From contig MHDQ01000285.1 in assembly GCA_001803565.1 (NCBI GenBank), forward strand, positions 1 through 13,028: a stretch of 13,028 nucleotides of DNA, given 5' to 3'. Numbering within the stretch: the stretch's first letter is position 1; every line of letters starts with the position of its first letter. Made by a program: the position numbers and the translations under genes. This document shows, in pieces, positions 6,772 to 13,028 of this stretch. Source of the stretch: Nitrospinae bacterium RIFCSPLOWO2_12_FULL_45_22 (GTDB lineage: Bacteria > 2-12-FULL-45-22). The notes under the pieces were generated by a model, which was not told the DNA's origin, did not search any database, and saw nothing but the letters and a program-made list of their open reading frames with translations.

Positions 6772-8397
6772 TTAATACATATCCATCCCACCACCATGGG
6801 GCGGCATAGGTGGCATCTTCTCCTTCTCGGGCATATCGGTAACTAAGGCCTCGGTAGTTAGCATCAAACCAGCTATGCTGGCGGCATTCTGCAGGGCAAT
6901 CCGAGTTACTTTGGTCGGGTCAATGATCCCTTCTTTGATCATATCTACATACTGACCGTTATTAGCATCAAACCCAATATTGTCCTTCGAGTCCTTTACC
7001 TTATGGACCACAATTGATCCATCTACGCCAGCATTTATCGCTATCTGCCGTAAAGGTTCCTCCATGGAACGCTTTATTATGTTAGCACCCACCTGCTGAT
7101 CCCCTTCTAGCTTCAGTCTTTCTAAGGCTGGGATACACCTCAGGTAGGCCACGCCACCACCGGGGACAATACCCTCTTCTACCGCAGCCCTGGTGGCATT
7201 CAGGGCATCCTCTACCCGGGCCTTTTTCTCTTTCATCTCGGTCTCAGTAGCGGCCCCTACCTTGATTACTGCTACCCCACCGACCAGTTTAGCCAGCCGC
7301 TCCTGGAGCTTTTCCCGGTCATAATCAGAGGTGGTCTCTTCTATCTGGATCCGTATCTGCTTTACCCGGCCTTCGATATCCGAGGATTTACCATAACCCT
7401 CTATTATAGTAGTGTTTTCCTTGTCAATAGTAACCCTCTTGGCCCGGCCCAGGTCATCTAGCCTGACATTCTCCAGCTTAATACCCAGGTCTTCAGAGAT
7501 AGCCTTACCTGCGGTTAGGACCGCAAGATCTTCCAGCATGGCCTTACGCCGATCGCCAAAACCCGGGGCCTTGACAGCAGCACATTTAAGGGTTCCTCTC
7601 AGCTTATTAACAACCAAAGTGGCCAGGGCCTCTCCTTCTACATCCTCCGCAATAATCAGGAGCGGCCTACCCATCTTGGCTATCTGCTCCAATAGGGGGA
7701 GCAATTCCTTCATATTACTAACCTTCTTCTCATTGATTAGAATATAAGGCTCCTCCAATACTGTATCCATTCGCTCGGCATCAGTCACAAAATACGGTGA
7801 AAGATACCCTTTATCAAACTGCATCCCCTCAACAATTTCCAGGGTGGTATCCATTGCTTTCGCTTCTTCTACTGTTATTACCCCATCCTTTCCTACCTTT
7901 TCCATAGCTTCCGCTATCAGATCACCAATAGTGGGGTCCTGATTGGCCGAGATAGTACCCACCTGGGAGATTTCTTTCTTCCCTTTAGTGGGGGTACTCA
8001 TCTTCTTAATCTCCTCAATTACCGCATTTACGGCCTTTTCTATGCCACGCTTCAGGTCCATAGGGTTAGCGCCTGCGGTCACATTCTTCATCCCCTCGCG
8101 ATAAATGGCATATGCCAGCACCGTTGCCGTTGTGGTGCCATCACCCGCTACATCACTGGTCTTACTGGCTACTTCCCGGACCATCTGGGCACCCATATTC
8201 TCAAACCTGTCCTCCAGCTCGATCTCTTTGGCAACCGTGACACCATCTTTCGTACTGGTAGGGGAGCCAAATTTTTTGTCCAGGATGACATTGCGGCCCC
8301 GGGGGCCCAGGGTTACCCGCACCGCATCAGTCAGTTGGGTTACCCCTTTAAGCATCTTTTGTCTAGCCTCCTCGTCATAAAGCAACATCTTTGCCAT
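6772..8397 (-). CDS. groEL: Chaperonin GroEL (60 kDa subunit)
   Basis: Cytoplasmic folding chaperone, forming the double-ring ATPase that works with GroES. The 541 residues have the standard length. Visible family marks: [12 protein letters not shown] start, TLGPRGRNV (31-39), GDGTTTATV with the catalytic Asp in the ATP site near 86-94, [11 protein letters not shown] in the apical domain, the signature [17 protein letters not shown] before 400, and GIVPGGG near 410. It ends in a short Gly/Met-rich tail (HGGGMDMY), like the usual GGM tail but brief. GAGGAGAG lies seven bases upstream of the ATG. It follows groES by 54 bases in a classical operon under the CIRCE promoter. Nothing unusual is seen. 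Confidence 0.99.
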   Translation of the reverse strand: MAKMLLYDEEARQKMLKGVTQLTDAVRVTLGPRGRNVILDKKFGSPTSTKDGVTVAKEIELEDRFENMGAQMVREVASKTSDVAGDGTTTATVLAYAIYREGMKNVTAGANPMDLKRGIEKAVNAVIEEIKKMSTPTKGKKEISQVGTISANQDPTIGDLIAEAMEKVGKDGVITVEEAKAMDTTLEIVEGMQFDKGYLSPYFVTDAERMDTVLEEPYILINEKKVSNMKELLPLLEQIAKMGRPLLIIAEDVEGEALATLVVNKLRGTLKCAAVKAPGFGDRRKAMLEDLAVLTAGKAISEDLGIKLENVRLDDLGRAKRVTIDKENTTIIEGYGKSSDIEGRVKQIRIQIEETTSDYDREKLQERLAKLVGGVAVIKVGAATETEMKEKKARVEDALNATRAAVEEGIVPGGGVAYLRCIPALERLKLEGDQQVGANIIKRSMEEPLRQIAINAGVDGSIVVHKVKDSKDNIGFDANNGQYVDMIKEGIIDPTKVTRIALQNAASIAGLMLTTEALVTDMPEKEKMPPMPPHGGGMDMY

Positions 8398-8451
8398 ATG
8401 TTTTCTCTCCTCTTATTAACGTTATTTTCGGTTAAACTTTCAACATCTTCT

Positions 8452-8742
8452 TTATTTCTCTATAATTCCCAATACGTCGTCTTCCCGCATCATCAACAGC
8501 TCTTCCCCATTGATTTTCACTTCGGTACCGGCATATTTGCCAAATAATATCCGGTCCCCTTCCTTAACCTCCAGGGGTTGCCGCTTACCATCTTCTAATA
8601 TCTTGCCACTACCTGCTGAAACCACCTTGCCTTCCTGGGGTTTCTCTTTTGCAGTATCTGGGATAATAATAGTGCCTTCCTTGGTCTCTTCCTCTTCTAT
8701 CCTCTTAACCAGGATCCGGTCATGCAATGGTCTAACCTTCAT
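8452..8742 (-). CDS. groES: Co-chaperonin GroES (10 kDa subunit)
   Basis: Heptameric lid of the GroEL folding chamber. The 96 residues match the family exactly: [14 protein letters not shown] start, a mobile loop around [14 protein letters not shown] (17-30) whose GTIIIPD holds the GroEL-contact hydrophobic triplet, [13 protein letters not shown] (34-46), [14 protein letters not shown] (62-75), and a C-terminal DDVLGIIE. A strong purine-rich ribosome site GGAGGGAGGT precedes the ATG by about four to five bases. It is the first gene of the groESL operon; the leader carries the CIRCE operator. Confidence 0.99.
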   Translation of the reverse strand: MKVRPLHDRILVKRIEEEETKEGTIIIPDTAKEKPQEGKVVSAGSGKILEDGKRQPLEVKEGDRILFGKYAGTEVKINGEELLMMREDDVLGIIEK

Positions 8743-8806
8743 AGATACCTCCCTCCTTAACGATTATCTAACCTTGGCTCATAAGAACAAACTAAAAACT
8801 TCTCCC

Positions 8807-8849
8807 TCTTCCTATTAGCACTCTAATTAATCGAGTGCTAATAGGAAGA
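8807..8849. promoter_or_regulatory. CIRCE operator (HrcA binding site), extended arms
   Basis: The core TTAGCACTC-N9-GAGTGCTAA (8815-8841) matches the CIRCE consensus with no mismatch. The inverted repeat extends perfectly to 17-base arms (8807-8823 and 8833-8849), longer than the nine-base consensus. It lies just downstream of the -10 box, where HrcA would block transcription start and where the transcript would carry a leader hairpin. HrcA itself is not in the window. Confidence 0.97.
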
Positions 8850-8877
8850 AATATAATATTTTTTTTAAAAATGGCAA
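8850..8877 (-). promoter_or_regulatory. groESL promoter
   Basis: On the minus strand TTGCCA (complement of 8872-8877), a 16-base A/T-rich spacer and TATATT (complement of 8850-8855) directly precede the CIRCE repeat. This is the standard vegetative-sigma arrangement for HrcA-controlled groESL. Confidence 0.8.
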
Positions 8878-8930
8878 GGAGAAAATTTTATTTGGTCCCA
8901 GTAATGCAGAGGAACTTAAGTCGCAACATT

Positions 8931-9061
8931 ATCCCGAATTATGCAAGCTTCATGGCAAAGCATTGTTGGGCAAGCCTTTAGGCTTGCGTTATATCACCAC
9001 AGTTGCCGGGCTAAAGCCCTGCCCGACAAAAGATTAGGCATATGTTTGCATAATTCAGGAT
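8931..9061. repeat. 131-bp element with 16-bp terminal inverted repeats and nested hairpins
   Basis: ATCCCGAATTATGCAA (8931-8946) and TTGCATAATTCAGGAT (9046-9061) are inverted copies with one mismatch. Inside, TTGTTGGGCA (8963-8972) pairs with TGCCCGACAA (9020-9029) allowing one G-T, and encloses two hairpins: GCAAGCC-TTTA-GGCTTGC (8970-8987) and GGGCT-AA-AGCCC (9008-9019). The first hairpin shares three bases with the outer stem, so the two would compete. No reading frame fills it. The design suits a non-autonomous mobile or REP-like repeat. No target duplication is obvious. Confidence 0.65.
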
Positions 9062-9193
9062 TGTTTTTTATAGTATAATAGATGGAAAGTGTGCTGTCAT
9101 CTTTCACAAGGAATAATTGGCCTTAAAAATTAGGGCACTCACCCCGAGAGGCGCTTGCATGAATAGTCTATTCAAAGGGCGCTAATTTGCGAT
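9062..9193 (+). promoter_or_regulatory. Leader region of the small-protein/GT9 operon
   Basis: TATAAT at 9074-9079 is a perfect -10, but no good -35 lies 16-18 bases upstream. The following 110 bases have no gene. A hairpin is visible at 9151-9182 (GCGC ends around GAATAG-T-CTATTC), with AAAGGG on its 3' side 14 bases before the ATG at 9194. I recognise no known riboswitch. Confidence 0.3.
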
Positions 9194-9559
9194 ATGGAGC
9201 AAAAGATAAAGGAAGCAGTGACCATTATGTTAAGGATACTCAGGAGCCGCTCCCCCGCTGATCCCCTTTGTCGGGAAGATCTGGCTAAGCTCTTGATGTT
9301 ATATCGAGAAATATTTACTCAGGGTGAGGTTTATTTAGAGCCGTGGAGGGAGAAGCTCAAAGACACCTTATCAAAAGAAGAACTTGAATTACTGGAGATA
9401 TTACATCAAGCCCTCTTGTATCGAGTACAGGATGAGGAAGAAAAGTTAGAAGGGCGGGCTAAACAAAGAGAGGTTGAAGTAGAGAAGCTATTATCCGACC
9501 TGGAAAAAGAGATAATGAGAAAGAAAATAGCCGAAGGGAATATAAATGAGGAAATTTAA
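9194..9559 (+). CDS. Hypothetical small charged coiled-coil protein
   Basis: Not recognised. It has 121 residues, no signal peptide and no membrane segment, so it is probably cytoplasmic. The N-terminal half has short amphipathic helices with one Cys (about residue 26). The second half (about 58-115) is almost continuously Glu/Lys/Leu with heptad-like spacing (LSKEELELLEILHQALL, then a long acidic-basic run), consistent with a coiled coil. No clear Shine-Dalgarno sequence lies close to the ATG at 9194; an internal ATG at 9227 is an alternative. Its last 14 bases overlap the glycosyltransferase start, and that gene's AAGGG ribosome site lies within it, so the two are very likely coupled. A role with envelope glycan synthesis is only a guess from position. 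Confidence 0.7.
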   Translation: MEQKIKEAVTIMLRILRSRSPADPLCREDLAKLLMLYREIFTQGEVYLEPWREKLKDTLSKEELELLEILHQALLYRVQDEEEKLEGRAKQREVEVEKLLSDLEKEIMRKKIAEGNINEEI

Positions 9560-10685
9560 CAGTATGTATGAGTATAGATTAGACTGCCGACACCTGGTTC
9601 AACAACTTCCTTGCCAGTATCATAAAAAATCCGGGCAAACCTGTCCGACATGTGATCATTATGAACCTATCCAGACAAACATATTAATTATAAAAGTAGG
9701 GGCCATGGGCGATGTCCTGCGTACTACCACTATCCTACCTGCCCTAAAAAAGAAATATTCTCTTAGCAGAATAACCTGGGTTACTCAACAAGACTCTTAT
9801 GAGCTATTACTATCTAATCCTTATATTGACAATATCCTCGTAGCCGAAAGGGCTGTGACCTTCCCCGTGCTCCTGGCGGAGGAATACGCTACCGCTATAA
9901 ACCTGGATATAGATCCCCACGGTTCTGCCTTATTAAAGCTCTGCCATGCCCAGGAGAAATTGGGTTATGTCCTGGACAACCATGGTGGGATAAGACCGGC
10001 CTCAGTAGAGGCGGAAGAATGGTTTGAGATGAGTATAGATGACCGGCTTAAAAGGGCCAATAAAAAGACTTATCAGGAGCATATCTTCCGCATCTGCCAG
10101 TTGCCTTATAATAAAGAGAGGCCCCTGCTTACCTTGACCGATGCTATGAAGACCTTTAGTCAAGAGACTTGCCAGCAATACTCTTTATCAGACCAGGATA
10201 TTATAGCAGGTATTCATTCCGGAGCAGGTAACCGCTGGGAGAATAAAAAATGGACTCTGGAGGGTTATAATTTCCTGATAGAGAGTTTATTAGGTGACAG
10301 TCCCTTAATAAAAGTAATTCTATTTGGTGGTGATGCCGAGCAGTGCCGTAATAAACATATCCAGCAAAGATTTCCTGAAAGAGTCTATAATATAAATACT
10401 CAAAATAATCTTTCTGGTCTTATAGGGCTGATAGGTATCTGCCGGGTGCTGGTATGTAGCGACACCTTACCATTGCATATTGCTACTGCCCTAAAAGTGC
10501 CAGTAGTGGCTATTTTTGGTCCTACTTCCCACCATGAAATCGAGCTATATGAGCTGGGGACCAAGATAGTCTCTGAAATTGACTGCCTTTGCTGCTATCA
10601 ACAGCGGTGCAAACGTGAACCTAATTGTATGCAGATGGTAGACCCCGAGTTAGTGGTACGAGGTGTCTGGGAATTCGTGAAATGA
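9546..10685 (+). CDS. Glycosyltransferase family 9 (heptosyltransferase-like) with Cys-rich N-terminus
   Basis: GT9 enzymes transfer heptose or a similar sugar from a nucleotide donor to lipopolysaccharide core or other surface glycan at the inner face of the membrane. The 379 residues start at ATG 9546 with AAGGG seven bases upstream. After the N-terminal segment come the family motifs ILIIKVGAMGDVLRTT (46-61), GIHSGAGNRW with the acceptor-side region, VILFGGDAE, and CSDTLPLHIATALKVPVVAIFGPT, the donor-binding motif. The end has CLCCYQQRC...NCM, common in GT9. Odd is a 40-residue N-terminal extension with Cys14, Cys23, His26, Cys33, Cys36 (CRH...PC..H......CPTC), which looks like a small zinc-binding knuckle; binding is inferred. 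Its stop is two bases from the end of the convergent small membrane protein gene. Acceptor unknown. Confidence 0.9.
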   Translation: MRKFNSMYEYRLDCRHLVQQLPCQYHKKSGQTCPTCDHYEPIQTNILIIKVGAMGDVLRTTTILPALKKKYSLSRITWVTQQDSYELLLSNPYIDNILVAERAVTFPVLLAEEYATAINLDIDPHGSALLKLCHAQEKLGYVLDNHGGIRPASVEAEEWFEMSIDDRLKRANKKTYQEHIFRICQLPYNKERPLLTLTDAMKTFSQETCQQYSLSDQDIIAGIHSGAGNRWENKKWTLEGYNFLIESLLGDSPLIKVILFGGDAEQCRNKHIQQRFPERVYNINTQNNLSGLIGLIGICRVLVCSDTLPLHIATALKVPVVAIFGPTSHHEIELYELGTKIVSEIDCLCCYQQRCKREPNCMQMVDPELVVRGVWEFVK

Positions 10686-10687
10686 AC

Positions 10688-10906
10688 TTACCTCTTTGGG
10701 AGATAAGACCTGAGCCTTTGTAGGTAGTGATTTTGCTTTAATTTAGCCAGGAGGGCCTCTTTCTTATCAAAATCCAAGACCGTTATCCCGAGGAATATGA
10801 GGAGTACCCCTTGTAGTATGGGTAGGAAAAGACCTACGATGCCTAAAAGGATTAATATGGTACCAATAATATTCCGTATGATCTTCTTTGGGGAATAGAT
10901 AGCCAT
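10688..10906 (-). CDS. Small two-segment membrane protein, PGPGW-like
   Basis: 72 residues. A basic N-terminus (SPKKIIRN) is followed by one hydrophobic hairpin, about 9-28 and 30-45, with a turn at LPILQG, then a charged tail (KKEALLAKLKQN...) probably in the cytoplasm. The pattern 'ILLGIVGLFLP...G.LLIFLGI' resembles the PGPGW/DUF454-like small membrane proteins, although the PGPG turn itself is altered. The ATG overlaps the cinA-like stop (TAATG), so translation is coupled. Function is unknown; the context says only that it is cotranscribed with the CinA-like gene. Confidence 0.75.
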   Translation of the reverse strand: MAIYSPKKIIRNIIGTILILLGIVGLFLPILQGVLLIFLGITVLDFDKKEALLAKLKQNHYLQRLRSYLPKR

Positions 10907-11697
10907 TAACGGTCCTTAGGTAACCTTCTCTCGATCTCCTCTATAGCCTTACCTATCCGTTTTTTTATCTCTGCATAGTGTTTTCCTGATGCAGTTAAAC
11001 AGACTTCTAGCTCTACCTCTAAGCCAAAATGGGTGGGTTTGGACTTAAGATATACCTGCGGCACTATAGTCCTGACTTCGTGTAAGATACTGGTAAGCTG
11101 AGACTCATCCCTCAAGGGTGTCTTGATAACTCTATCCAGATGATAATAGGGGCCAAGGATGTTTTTCAGGCGTGGCGCGATAGACTCGTTGAAGATAGTC
11201 TTTAATTCCTGGGGTACACCAGGTAAGGATATTATGTGGCAGGGGCCGTGATCCAACCATATTCCTGGGGCGGCCCCGATGGGGTTAGGGAGCATGGCAG
11301 CCCCTTGAGGTAAGCGGGCCATCTTCTCCCGCTCTGGGGATATAATATCACTGGCTACATAGCCCTGGGAGCTGAAGTACTCATATCTCTCTTTTACGAA
11401 CCCTAATGCCTTAGGGTCTAGTTGCAAGGGTTTATTGATGGCCTTTGCTACCCCTTCTAAAGTCTGATCGTCAAAGGTAGGGCCCAGACCGCCCACGGTA
11501 ATAATAAATTTAGCGCCATTACCCATAGAGGTTCTTATCTCCGTAGCAATAACATCTATCACATCATCTACCACAACAATCCGCCTAACCTCGCCCCCTA
11601 AAGCAGTAACCTGTCCTGCTAGCCAATGGGAGTTACTATCCAGCACCTGGCCTTGCAATAACTCTCTCCCAACCGCAATAATCTCAACCCTATCCAT
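10906..11697 (-). CDS. cinA: CinA-like MoCF-domain protein without the NMN deamidase domain
   Basis: Cytoplasmic protein with the molybdopterin-binding-like (MoCF/CinA N-terminal, COG1058) fold. Full CinA hydrolyses ADP-ribose through this domain and deamidates NMN through a C-terminal PncC domain. Here 263 residues hold only the first part: IAVGRELLQGQVLDSNS (7-23; usually IGTELLLGQ), TVGGLGPTFDD (67-77), LPNPIGAAPGIWL (about 136-148), LPGVPQELKTIF (about 157-168), and then the small CinA KH-like region. There is no deamidase domain before the stop and the following gene is unrelated, so this is a short form as in YfaY or archaeal homologs rather than a break. Arg in place of Thr in 'VGRELL' is unusual. 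No good ribosome site is seen at the ATG. Confidence 0.85.
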   Translation of the reverse strand: MDRVEIIAVGRELLQGQVLDSNSHWLAGQVTALGGEVRRIVVVDDVIDVIATEIRTSMGNGAKFIITVGGLGPTFDDQTLEGVAKAINKPLQLDPKALGFVKERYEYFSSQGYVASDIISPEREKMARLPQGAAMLPNPIGAAPGIWLDHGPCHIISLPGVPQELKTIFNESIAPRLKNILGPYYHLDRVIKTPLRDESQLTSILHEVRTIVPQVYLKSKPTHFGLEVELEVCLTASGKHYAEIKKRIGKAIEEIERRLPKDR

Positions 11698-11841
11698 AGC
11701 ATTACTGCTGTATGAGGCTTCTTGCGATAAAAGGTGTGACCCACTAAAATTATCATAGTATAATCTTGGATTCCATGAAAGGAAAGAGGGGAGTAAAGAA
11801 ATAATTAGGGCTGATTTTCTAAGGAAAGAAAGAGAAACCAG
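11698..11841. other. Intergenic region between divergent cinA-like gene and HTH fragment
   Basis: 144 bases with no gene. TATAAT occurs on the plus strand at 11759-11764 and GATAAT on the minus strand (complement of 11749-11754), so divergent promoters may overlap here; neither has a convincing -35 box. No terminator or transposon end is seen. Confidence 0.3.
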
Positions 11842-12177
11842 GTGGATATTTCTGGGCAGATAGAAGCCATTAGCAGAGATAACCTTTTGAAAGCTTCAGC
11901 ACGAAGCATATTCCGATGGGTCACGAAGTTTAAAGAAGGAGGGGTGGAAGGATTAAGAGACCGGCCTAAAGGGCATATGAGATCTAAACTGACAGAAGAG
12001 CAGAAAAAACACATTGAGCAATGGATTGTAAGCGGTAAAAATGCCCGAGGGGAAACGGTGCCTTGGACATTGAAAAAGTTAAAAAAAGAACTGGAAAATG
12101 AATTTGGGATAAACATAGGCACAACGCCCCTATGGAAACACCTTGCTCTTATTTATGACATGTCATGGGGAATTTGA
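11842..12177 (+). pseudogene. IS630-type transposase N-terminal fragment (helix-turn-helix)
   Basis: The 111 residues correspond to the DNA-binding part of IS630-family transposases: RSIFRWVTKFKEGGVEGL (21-38), DRPKGH, KLTEEQ (49-54), VPWTLKKLKKELENEFGI (73-90), and LWKHL...MSW (97-109), which in full-length enzymes leads into the DDE catalytic domain. That domain is absent: stops follow in all frames after 12177. The frame begins with GTG at 11842 and lacks a good ribosome site, and the first HTH helix is poorly formed, so it is also damaged at its 5' end. No terminal inverted repeats were found. A solo regulator derived from a transposase is a possible alternative. Confidence 0.65.
12155..12166. 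repeat. 12-bp perfect palindrome ATGACATGTCAT
   Basis: Perfect palindrome near the 3' end of the transposase fragment. It may be a chance feature or the scar or end of an insertion. No partner copy is seen in the window. Confidence 0.3.
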
Positions 12178-12317
12178 TATTAGAAGGGCATTACCGATAA
12201 TGATGAGTGTAGGGATAGATTTTTCTCCCTTAATAGTTGTTTTCGCCATCTATTTCCTCCAGGTTTTTCTAGTCGGCTCTCTCCATGATATAGCCTTCCG
12301 CTTGCGCTAAGTTTAGT

Positions 12318-12323
12318 TATAAT
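12318..12323 (+). promoter_or_regulatory. Possible -10 box (TATAAT) for the restriction-modification gene
   Basis: Perfect TATAAT about 47 bases before the ATG at 12370. No strong -35 lies at 16-18 bases. The rest of 12178-12369 holds no gene. Confidence 0.35.
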
Positions 12324-12369
12324 AATAAGAGCTAATATCGGCTGCTATTGTAATACCGAGGATCGAATA

Positions 12370-13028
12370 ATGAAGCCCCATTATAACCATGGATTATTTT
12401 CTAACTATTACCTGAATGAACTCCTTCCCCGGGAGGAAGAATTAAAGACTTTCCAGTCTGCAACGCAAAAGGCATTTGATAATATTAAAGTCTTATGGAG
12501 TTCAGTAAAGGCAAACATCTCGGTCCTCAACGAAGATCAACTCCGCAAGCATTTTTTGGACAAGGTCTTTGATATGCTGGGTTGGACCGTTGATGTAGAA
12601 CCCCCTGTTCCTTCGGGAGAATGGTCTAAGCGCCCTGATTATGCCCTTTTTCCGGATAAGGAGAAGCTTCAGACCGCCCAAAAAGCCTCTAAAGAAGAAT
12701 ATTTCAAACAAGCGGTCTGTATAGGTGAGGCCAAACGTTGGGGAAGGTCTCTGGATAAAAAACTCAAGGCAGAAAAAGACCCATTCGAGGTACAGAATCC
12801 CTCCCTCCAGATCAGTCGTTATCTATGGCTTACCGAGGTCAAGTGGGGTATCCTTACTGGCGGTAAATATTGGAGACTCTATGAAAGAGAGACCTCTAAG
12901 CGATTAGATATCTATTATGAGGTTGACCTCCAAGACCTCTTAGAAAACGGCTCTGCCGAAGATTTCCGCTATTTTTATCTCTTCTTTGGCAAGGAAGCCT
13001 TCCCCGCTTTTATCGAGAAGGTTTATAA
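12370..13028 (+). CDS. Type IIG (Eco57I-class) restriction-modification enzyme, N-terminal part
   Basis: The frame is open from ATG 12370 to the window end (219 full codons) and continues beyond. GAGGA lies seven bases upstream, fixing the start. The N-terminus (HGLFSNYYLNELLP, 7-20) is typical of Eco57I-type fused enzymes. The PD-(D/E)xK nuclease site is visible: Asp90 in KRPDYALF, Glu120 and Lys122 in IGEAKRW, followed by Gln147 in NPSLQISRYL, then ILTGGKYWRLYE (161-172). These enzymes cut DNA and methylate it with one polypeptide; the methyltransferase (NPPY motif) and target-recognition parts should follow downstream. It sits beside a transposase remnant, as defence genes often do. A BREX- or DISARM-type methylase is less likely because those usually lack this nuclease part. 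Confidence 0.85.
   Translation, partial: MKPHYNHGLFSNYYLNELLPREEELKTFQSATQKAFDNIKVLWSSVKANISVLNEDQLRKHFLDKVFDMLGWTVDVEPPVPSGEWSKRPDYALFPDKEKLQTAQKASKEEYFKQAVCIGEAKRWGRSLDKKLKAEKDPFEVQNPSLQISRYLWLTEVKWGILTGGKYWRLYERETSKRLDIYYEVDLQDLLENGSAEDFRYFYLFFGKEAFPAFIEKVY

Noticed and set aside
7412-8380. Plus-strand open frames opposite groEL (and similar ones opposite fni and the dehydratases).
   Set aside because: They are antisense to firmly identified genes, lack ribosome sites and have no family features.
9080-9193. Possible riboswitch in the leader before the small protein gene.
   Set aside because: A hairpin is present but no conserved core of any riboswitch class I know could be matched.
12230-12261. 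Minus-strand ATG with a perfect GGAGG six bases upstream.
   Set aside because: The frame stops after six codons and other frames give no recognisable protein; at most a gene scar.
12725-12907. 60-codon plus-strand frame inside the type IIG gene.
   Set aside because: It lies out of frame within the nuclease domain coding sequence, which has clear motifs.
1-13028. CRISPR array, tRNA or rRNA genes.
   Set aside because: No regularly spaced direct repeats and no tRNA- or rRNA-like sequence were seen on either strand.

Overview
This 13-kb window reads as chromosomal DNA of an anaerobic bacterium that probably has an outer envelope glycan; the exact lineage cannot be set from the sequence. Pointers are two iron-sulfur 2-hydroxyacyl-CoA dehydratase subunits (oxygen-sensitive family), an FMN-dependent type 2 isopentenyl-diphosphate isomerase, a GT9 heptosyltransferase-like enzyme, HrcA/CIRCE control of groESL, and several palindromic repeats of the sort seen in uncultured environmental bacteria. 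Nearly all genes use ATG and Shine-Dalgarno sites, and TGA works as a normal stop.

Layout. 1-111 (-): start of a gene, possibly DUF362. 140-306: long imperfect palindrome. 318-2145 (-): fni and an HpnG/MTAN-like nucleoside phosphorylase in one operon, read from a good promoter at about 2242-2270. 2377-6695 (+): a second promoter drives DUF116, a decayed N-terminal piece of a probable squalene-hopene cyclase, two dehydratase subunits and an exported S1/P1-PLC-type zinc hydrolase. 6705-6740: palindrome between convergent transcription units. 6772-8877 (-): groES-groEL with a perfect CIRCE operator and promoter. 8931-9061: repeat element with terminal inverted repeats and nested hairpins. 9194-10685 (+): a small coiled-coil protein of unknown role overlapping a GT9 glycosyltransferase. 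10688-11697 (-): cinA-like domain protein and a small membrane protein. 11842-12177 (+): orphan IS630-type helix-turn-helix fragment. 12370 to the end (+): the N-terminal nuclease part of a type IIG (Eco57I-class) restriction-modification enzyme, cut by the window edge.

How it fits together. The left part centres on isoprenoids and perhaps hopanoids: an IPP isomerase, a phosphorylase whose C-terminal region resembles the hopanoid-associated HpnG group, and, 4 kb of opposite-strand operon away, a truncated cyclase start that was once coupled to DUF116 by an ATGA overlap. The cyclase has been lost here and dehydratase genes follow immediately, suggesting a past deletion or replacement. The right end looks like an accessory boundary (transposase fragment, then restriction-modification).

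The most interesting item is the cyclase remnant at 3378-3503. I did not find a convincing wholly new multi-gene system; the other leads are the repeat elements, the ATGA-coupled small ORF before DUF116, and the Cys-rich N-terminus on the GT9 enzyme.
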